Shown here: positions 57,501-64,000 of the stretch, piece after piece | Layout: every line of letters starts with the position of its first letter | How positions within the stretch are numbered: the stretch's first letter is position 1 | The notes under the pieces: generated by a model | Seen by the model: only the letters and a program-made list of their open reading frames with translations | Database searches by the model: none | Told to the model about the DNA's origin: nothing | DNA from: Vanessa cardui | Lineage: Eukaryota > Arthropoda > Insecta > Lepidoptera > Nymphalidae | Length of the DNA: 64,000 nt | Direction of reading: 5' to 3' | Assembly: GCF_905220365.1 (NCBI RefSeq) | Contig: NC_061124.1 | Coordinates: 10,356,501-10,420,500 of the forward strand | Program-made: the position numbers and the translations under genes

Positions 57501-57944
57501 ATGTTCTTCTCAGATTCAAACTCTCCACGCCAAATTTTAACTCATTCTTTACTGATTAATAGATTTAAGACGCAACAAACAGAGTGATACACTACTGGTA
57601 TATATGTATGTCGTAGCATGAGATAATTAAATACTTTGACTGAAATCACAATTTTGAGATTTGATTCTGGCCAGTGAGAATTAGAAAAGCAAGAAATATG
57701 AACTGTGAGAAAAAAAAGATATGACGATGTCACGACTCGTAAAATATTGTTACAAATAATTATAAGAATCCAGCTATAATTTTATTGCATTATTTCGTGA
57801 ATATGTATATTGAAGATGATGACCCTTAACCAAACAATCTTGCGGGCTCACCGTGATGTATATTATATTATTTTATAGATAATTTAGTTACTTAAAGTTA
57901 TATTTTTAATTTGTTTTTAATTTAATTTTTTTATTATGAAAATT

Positions 57945-58080
57945 ATTAATTTCGGGATATTTACCATGTTTTTTATTTTTGTTCGGTGGAGCTCGATATT
58001 TCGACATTATCTACGAATGTCTCGTGAACAAGACAAAATTAATAACTTTAATAATAAAAATAACCATGTTAATTTAAAAT
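57945..58080 (+). repeat. Dispersed repeat, copy 2 of 3 ('ccatgttttttatttttgttcg' family)
   Basis: Block order: 'tttcgggatatttaccatgt', 'ggtggagctcgatatttcga', 'tctacgaatgtctcgtgaac' and 'aataaccatgttaatttaaa'. Nearly identical blocks recur at 63643-63891. Confidence 0.6.
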
Positions 58081-58999
58081 CTTATATTTATTATTTTGTT
58101 ATTAATATTGGACGACATAAAATAGCTTTATTATAACATTATTTTATAAAATAAAACGCGGCGCTTCTCAATTTCCGGTGGAAATGTTTTTATGAGCAAC
58201 TAACACACATATTTATCTCGGCAATATTAAAGTGTACTTAAGATATTAATACCCTGAACACTCCGACGCTTGTTCGATCGTCTTTGATCACTAATCGAGC
58301 TCAAAGCACTAAGAGGTGAGATTACGGCAAAGATGAAGCATTTCACCCCACCTAGGGTGAAGTTGACCCGATTTAACCATTCAAAGTGCAGAAATAAACG
58401 CCAGTATAATGCACCTTTAAAATTGTCTTAAAATGAATAGGTGAGATATTATTGTGGGGCTGAGAAGTCACCTAGAACGTTATGACTAAGCCCAGGTTGA
58501 CCTGATTCGAGCCCCTAGCAATAGTGTCGCTTGAATATGGGTTTTGTTCTCGCGACGACTTTTTACAAATGATCAATGTGACGTAAGCTTTCTAAAGATA
58601 TATTTCATGAGCGAAACGATCGTTGTATGTATTTTTTTAATTAGTACTTTTATCGCGAAACGTATTTAAAGGCTCAGATAAATTTATAATATTTAAAAAA
58701 TGTATTTTTTGTGTGAATAGTTCTCGTAAATAACGCACTGTTAAAATAGGACGTTCAAATTCGATTTTCAAATTGAATTGAACCATAATAACTTTTTAAA
58801 AAGTTGTAAAATGTTTTCATCAAATATTTAAATATTTATAAATATTTGCCCAAAATATTTTATCTGTATTATAATGTTTTATTAATATATTAACCTGCTA
58901 CATTCTTTCAAGTTATGTAAAAATCAATCTTTGTTAGTAAGTTGATAATCGCAATATATTATAAAAAACTTTTTTCTTCTGCTTAATTTAGGCTGAATT

Positions 59000-59260
59000 A
59001 ATTTTTCTTTCTTGTCCATGTAACATGTTATTAAAATATCGCAATTGTCGTTATTATTGTTATATAATAATAATATTACGTCTGTTATATTTTCAAAACA
59101 AAAATAAAACATTACCATAGAAATACAAATACATGATAAACAAATATAGTATAAAATAACAAGGCGATCTTCCAGTCGGTCCTGCGCCATTGTAGCCAAG
59201 ACGTTGGCGCTAATGCCTCTCTGTATAACGAGGATCACACTTTCCGCTAGATAAGCGTCA
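59000..59260 (-). mobile_element. Non-LTR retrotransposon C-terminal remnant
   Basis: The minus strand encodes VILVIQRGISANVLATMAQD and RLEDRLV, an IQRGNAANVLAT-type C terminus diverged from the ones at 26630 and 62240. Little else survives. Confidence 0.5.
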
Positions 59261-59264
59261 GCTC

Positions 59265-59830
59265 TTGAATCACCAGAAGTTGTAACAATCTCGTTGAAAG
59301 ATCTGCTTTAAAAGATCTAGGCAATACTTTGTTACATTAAAATAAAACTACTTGATTCAAACTGGTTCTCAGAGCACTTTTGAATTGCCATTTCACAAGT
59401 TTATTGTAAGGCTACAAAACATTCGAATTGAAGATTTTATCGTAGTTACTTTTTATTTATCAAATATACTTATACTACAATAATGAGCTTATGCGAATCG
59501 GTGTCTTAGAAAAATCAAGAGTCCGTGCAAATTACTACGGAGAAGTGAAATTTTCTTTGTAACGAAATCATTAAATGTACATTTTTTATTTTCTGTTGTG
59601 CTTCCAAATTTTGCGAAATTCGTTCTAAATTCATCATCCTGTCATAGCTATATAAAACTATATATAGATAACTATAAGCTGTACATTGTTTAGTAGCCAG
59701 ACATTCGTTGCGTTTCATAAATATTACCTTATAACATTTTTTTTTACATTAATAGTAAATATTAGCATCAAAGCAGTGCAATACGGCCCCAACCTTCGTC
59801 TGGAGGTCTTCAGACTTCTATCAATTTAAA
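59265..59830. other. Gene-free stretch
   Basis: A decayed LINE 3' end ('ctcagagcacttttgaattg', 59370-59389) may be present. Nothing else. Confidence 0.45.
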
Positions 59831-59835
59831 GCTTA

Positions 59836-60130
59836 CAACAACAACAACAACAACAACAGCCTGTAAATTTCCCACCGCTGGACAAAGGACTCCTTTCACT
59901 TTGAGGAGAAAGTTTGGAACATATTCCACCACGCTGTCCCAATGCGAGTTAGTGAAATAGAAATGTGGCAGAATTTCGATGAAATTAGACACATGTAGGT
60001 TTCCTTACCGCCGAGCTCGAGATAAATAAACACAAATTAAGCACATGAATATTCAGTGTTGCTCGCCCGGGTTTGAGGCAGCTATCATCGGTTGGGATGA
60101 ACGTTGTAACCACTGGGCCATCTCAGTTCT
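59836..60130 (-). mobile_element. SINE-A, near full length, with (AAC)n tail
   Basis: Complement order from '(aac)n agcctgtaaatttccc' to the tRNA-like head 'gagatggcccagtggttaca' on the minus strand. Several substitutions; the 'cgatgttttccttcacc' region is partly deleted. Confidence 0.87.
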
Positions 60131-60134
60131 TATA

Positions 60135-60985
60135 ACATTACTTACGAAACTTTGTACACGCCAAAAACTAATTCAAATTAATTCAGTAACGAAAAATAAA
60201 TAGACAAAAGCGTTGCGAAAGTCGCCTAAAGACCAGGCTTAACTCGAGACGGGGACCTTTATCAGTTGCAGCGTTAAGTTCTAAATCGCGTTTCCACCAA
60301 CCCGCATAATAACTACGAATCGGTAGCGATAAGGGCGCAAAAGCTTCTACAAGGAACACAACACAAGACAAAGACTACGGAGCCACTCAAAATGCGAGTT
60401 TTGAAAGCTTTTAGATGGCACCGGTGTTGCCGACTTGAGACGGTTTTCTTCCTCAGACGCTTTCAAATTAAAGTAACATTACTTTTTTTATTATGACACG
60501 AGATAATACAAACGGACAAATGGGATACTTGAGAATAAGTAAAACCACTCCTTGCTTGGACAGTGCACTTCTACCAGAGGATCTAAGGTGTTACATTCCT
60601 TGTATCTATAATAAAACTGACACTCTTAGACTGACCCTTCATTCCGAAACAAATACTGAAACAAGAGTGTAAATTACAACCTGAAATGGACAAACGATTG
60701 CTAATGATGATCAGATTAAAATTAAACATGATAATATAATATAAAAATCATCACTGTTTTCATCACCAAATTATGCATAAAAACTAAGAAAAAAACTAAT
60801 AGAGATGTATTTTGGACATGATGCATGTTGATCATAAATTTATTAATTAATTTGAATAGGATTCCCTTCAAAAATTATACATGAAAAATAAATCTCCTGT
60901 ATTCTCAGAAGACAATCCAATACATACATTATCCTGAAACTTTAACGTTAAAAAAAATACATGAAGAAAACCTTAATACCTAAAC
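60135..60985. other. Gene-free stretch
   Basis: A weak SINE-B trace on the minus strand is possible at 60560-60660 ('aggatctaaggtgttacatt', 'cattccgaaacaaatac'). No exon. Confidence 0.4.
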
Positions 60986-60991
60986 AATAAA

Positions 60992-61039
60992 CATGCCGGC
61001 CGGTTGCACATCTGAGGAAACGTGCAACCGGCCGGCATG
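60992..61039. repeat. GC-rich perfect inverted repeat (18-bp arms, 12-nt loop)
   Basis: CATGCCGGCCGGTTGCAC (60992-61009) and its exact complement (61022-61039). The arms are far more GC-rich than the surroundings. Confidence 0.93.
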
Positions 61040-61059
61040 GATATTGTAAGCACATTTTA

Positions 61060-61312
61060 CTTGGTTGTAAGGCTTTTGGTTGTAAGGGTAGGTCAACCCA
61101 CTCGTCAGATATTTTACCGTCGAACAGCTGTACTCAGTATTGTATTGCAGTGTGAAGGGTTAGTAATCCAATAGTAAATCTTAGTTCTCACTGTAGGTGC
61201 GTTATTGACCGTATTGACAATATTGGGAATGCTTAATATGTCTCACAGCGTCATAGTTTATGTAATGGCTTTTTACCATTAGGTGGCTCATTTGTTCATC
61301 AGCCGAAATCAT
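61060..61312 (+). mobile_element. SINE-B, diverged
   Basis: It begins 'cttggttgtaaggcttttgg', then 'caacccactcgtcagatatt', 'tgtactcagtattgt', 'atgtctcacagcgtcatagt' and 'accattaggtggctcatttg', ending before an A-rich run. Confidence 0.75.
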
Positions 61313-61664
61313 TAAAAAATATGTGTTGTAATTTACAAGAAATTAAAACTTAAAATTTTGTAACTTCATTCACGATGTGGCACAATCCTAAATGTCTTAC
61401 CAAATGTAAAGGAAAACCTCCCATGCAGGCAACATTTCCAACCCGAAGGTTTCTCGCGTTCCTTTGTAAAACTTCAAACGGTTAAAACTGTGAAGTGTCT
61501 CTCTCTCATTGAGTCCTGTTCATTCGCAAAGAAAATCTCAGCTGTTATATATATAAAGTATAGTGTACCCGTTGCGTAAGAATAGCGCTGTTTTTGTCTG
61601 ATATAAATAATTCAAAAGGAAATGGCGTCCGACGTCTGAAAACAATTTAATAATATGTAGCGTA

Positions 61665-61880
61665 AACATCTGGGTGAAAGGACTTTGGGCAAGCCCGTCG
61701 GGTAAGTACAACCTAGTCATCATGTATTCTTGCACCAACCAGTACTTGTAGTGTTCGGTTTGAAGGTTGATGGAGCCAGTGTGAACAAGGCACACAACAT
61801 GTTATCAAGAGGTCTGTGCTAATATAGCTGATTATGGCAATTTACCATCAGGTGGTCATTTGCCAAGCCACCTACTTATA
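61665..61880 (+). mobile_element. SINE-B, diverged
   Basis: 'ctgggtgaaaggactttggg', 'caagcccgtcgggtaagtac', 'gtgttcggtttgaaggttga' and 'accatcaggtggtcatttgc' are in order. The middle is partly deleted. Confidence 0.7.
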
Positions 61881-62234
61881 TCACATAAAAAATCTGCTAC
61901 AGTGTATTCTTCATAATCAAATAATTTAAAACTGGCCACCAAAACAGTCTCCGTCGCGACTTCTCGAACTTCGCGACTTTAAGAAAATATTCTATGCATA
62001 ATTTGCGAAGTTATATACAGACGTATACGACAGATAAAAAAGAAGATGTGTAGTACGACACGACTTCGATGAAGCATCGGCAAAATTCGTAAAACCGATC
62101 ACATTCGAATTAAGTACGCTATCTCAAATTATCAATATTAATTTCTTATGTGAATATGATCTTTACACAAACGTAATGAATTGTAATATCACATGACCTA
62201 ATATATTCATAGCATATTTATAAGCTGGTGACAG

Positions 62235-62410
62235 GAGGGCTGGTTCGTTTTTTGCCCAGAGGATCGGAATTGCGATTCAACGGGGAAATGCTGCTAGCAT
62301 TCTTGCCACCATTCCACGTGGTCAAGATTTATACAGTAACTAGTTTAAGTTTATATTTGTATATATTTAAGCATTTAATGTTGTTAATTCTTATGTTAAT
62401 AAAGTTAACC
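62235..62410 (+). mobile_element. Non-LTR retrotransposon 3' end with C-terminal ORF remnant
   Basis: The plus strand reads QRIGIAIQRGN then AASILAT and IPRGQDLYSN to TAG at 62340-62342, the last residues of a non-LTR retrotransposon ORF, followed by a short AT-rich 3' UTR and A-run. It is the better preserved sister of 26630-26765. Confidence 0.65.
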
Positions 62411-62414
62411 TGTT

Positions 62415-63640
62415 TTCTGAAAAAAAAAATATATATTCGTCAATTTATTATTATATGACACATCGATTTACATGCACTTGCTTTCTCGGGTTGAACTGAC
62501 GTGAAAATCTATAGCGACGAATAGCGTCGAATGGCGCGATAGTGAGCTATTTCTATTGGTCGTGGCAGAAATCGGTTTTATTGAATTTGCCGATGCTACA
62601 TCTAAGTTGTGTCATACTATACTTATTCTAGAGTATTTTCTAGTCCCAATGTCAAATAATTAGCATTGAATTGACGCAATATCACTGGTCGACATCTAGA
62701 GTAATCTATTATATTCGTTATAAATTCGCGGAAACATTATGTTTTGAATAAGTCTAATTTTCTACTTCCCTAATCAAAAGTTGATATAAATTTTGTTTAT
62801 CTTCATTTCTTCTATTTAAATAAATTTAATTTAGGTCAAAAATTCATTAATTAATTCTATTTCATACAATTTATTCAAGCGTGAATTTTCAGAACACTTC
62901 TTTATTCTTAGTCGTATAATATAACCTTACGTTTGGGATAATATGTGTGTTCATAAATATTATCAACACTTAGTCAAATTTATCGATGAAATTAGCAACT
63001 AACTTGGAAAGAAATTAACGAAACAGGCAAAAGATTGTCCTTTCTTTCCAAAAAATATATTTCCAACCAGACGCTGTCGACAAGTTCCACAGTTCGGGAG
63101 TCCTAAATAAAAGAATTATTTTGATAACAGCCGACCGCCTTGTGTGACTCTGTTGGGAACTTTCCACGCGTTTATTTTGTTCAATTGGAGAAATATACGG
63201 TATCCCCGCTAAGCACCTGCTACAATACGAACTTGGAAATAACATTTAAGCGCGACATTTTATTTATTTGACAATATAAAACATTCCTTCTATTGTTCCT
63301 TTTATTGTTGTGTTATTTTTGTATGTAAAAATTATCTTCAAATATAAATTTAAATGTATCTATCAATTATAAAAACCATTAGCGTAATTTATTCTTTTGT
63401 ATAGATACATTCTTTGTATGCTGTAAAAAAATGTCACTAAACATATTTTTTCCTATTGATCCATTCCTAATAAAAGGATGATTGAGAGTCTAGAACAACT
63501 CAAGCAAAGTCGACGAAATTAGTTATACTCGTATTTCGTTTATAAGGAACAAGAAGTATTGCATTATATATTTATTTTTAATATTAAGATCTATCTTTTA
63601 TCTTTATCTAGAAATCTATTATTCTATAAGATTTTAAATT
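62415..63640. other. Gene-free stretch
   Basis: AT-rich; nothing recognised. Confidence 0.5.
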
Positions 63641-63642
63641 AA

Positions 63643-63891
63643 CATGGTTATTTTTATTATTAAAGTTATTGATTTCGGGATATTTACCATGTTTTTTATT
63701 TTTGTTCGTTTACGCAGCAAACGTACGAGAAAGGAGGTAGTCCGATATGGACACTTCTAACATTATCAACATCTACCCGCAAACTTTAGTCTCGTGAACA
63801 AGACATTCGTAGATAATGTCGAAATATCGAGCTCCACCGAACAAAAATAAAAAACATGGTAAATATCCCGTAATTAATAACTTTAATAATC
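63643..63891. repeat. Dispersed repeat, copy 3 of 3, in inverted-repeat form
   Basis: The left arm 'attattaaagttattgattt', 'cgggatatttaccatgtttt' and 'ttatttttgttcg' (about 63655-63708) is matched in complement by 'cgaacaaaaataaaaaacat' and 'ggtaaatatcccgtaattaa' (63838-63891). The 130-bp centre has 'gagaaaggaggtagtccgat' and 'agataatgtcgaaatatcga'. The arms occur singly in the copies at 46888 and 57945. Confidence 0.7.
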
Positions 63892-64000
63892 TATTATTAG
63901 TTAATTTCATGTTCTAAGACTAAATGTTCGTATCTTCTTTTAATTGAAATGATACATCATTACAGATAAACACTCATGATTCATAAACTTTATTATATGT

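Larger units (their letters stand above)
56440..58920. other. Gene-free stretch with two dispersed repeats
   Basis: It contains a copy of the 'gaagtcgg' family at about 57230-57500 and of the 'ccatgttttttatttttgtt' family at 57945-58080. A non-repetitive block at 58250-58560 is unassigned. No exon. Confidence 0.5.

Noticed and set aside
63700..63860. Hammerhead ribozyme inside the Penelope-like repeat
   Set aside because: I looked for the CTGATGA and GAAA core in the right arrangement and found only an isolated GTCGAAA.
1..64000. CRISPR array, prokaryotic operon or endogenous virus
   Set aside because: No regular repeat-spacer array, no prokaryotic gene organisation and no recognisable viral gene; all tandem arrays seen are a satellite or microsatellites.

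Overview
The window looks like a chromosomal segment from a moth or butterfly (Lepidoptera). It is AT-rich and intron-bearing, with canonical GT-AG splice sites and AATAAA poly(A) signals. It is saturated with short interspersed repeats of lepidopteran type: a tRNA-headed SINE, an A-tailed SINE with an RTE-like 3' end, short 3' ends of non-LTR retrotransposons, Helitrons and MITEs. I cannot name the species from sequence alone; a nymphalid butterfly is a guess.

Layout. Positions 1-126 are the last coding exon of one carboxylesterase. Positions 1636-4872 hold a complete three-exon carboxyl/cholinesterase paralogue (555 residues: signal peptide, Ser205-Glu333-His446 triad, C-terminal KTEL). The two genes are tandem, same-strand duplicates; 33 of the last 41 residues are identical and both end in KTEL, which resembles an ER-retention signal. 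These are the only host genes I can support. From about 4970 to 64000 I find no convincing host exon, and the space is intergenic or deep-intronic DNA full of mobile-element remains.

Mobile elements. SINE-A (tRNA-headed, about 300 bp) has about 14 full or partial copies on both strands, one with a clean 15-bp target-site duplication. SINE-B (about 290 bp, A-rich tail) has about 20 copies ranging from nearly intact to badly decayed. A mariner transposase reading frame (DD34D, no internal stop) sits inside a SINE-B copy at 49128-50466; its 5' end is lost, so its only available upstream ATG comes from the SINE, and the TA at its 3' junction has become a long (TA)n tract. A Helitron graveyard on the minus strand (38117-40727) holds broken Rep and N-terminal fragments in non-collinear order. 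Two MITEs have well-defined ends: hAT-type at 54794-55178 with an 8-bp target duplication, and Tc1/mariner-type at 29240-29430 flanked by TA.

Unusual structure. A 308-bp near-perfect palindrome (42103-42410) lies next to a 120-bp tandem repeat (42471-43165) whose three central units are identical. Six short perfect hairpins with arms of 16-28 bp and loops of 1-12 nt are scattered through the window, several inside or at the edge of transposon fragments, which suggests repeated snap-back or template-switch repair. No new gene system is evident; the strongest leads are the SINE-mariner chimera, the palindrome plus satellite, and the hairpin series.
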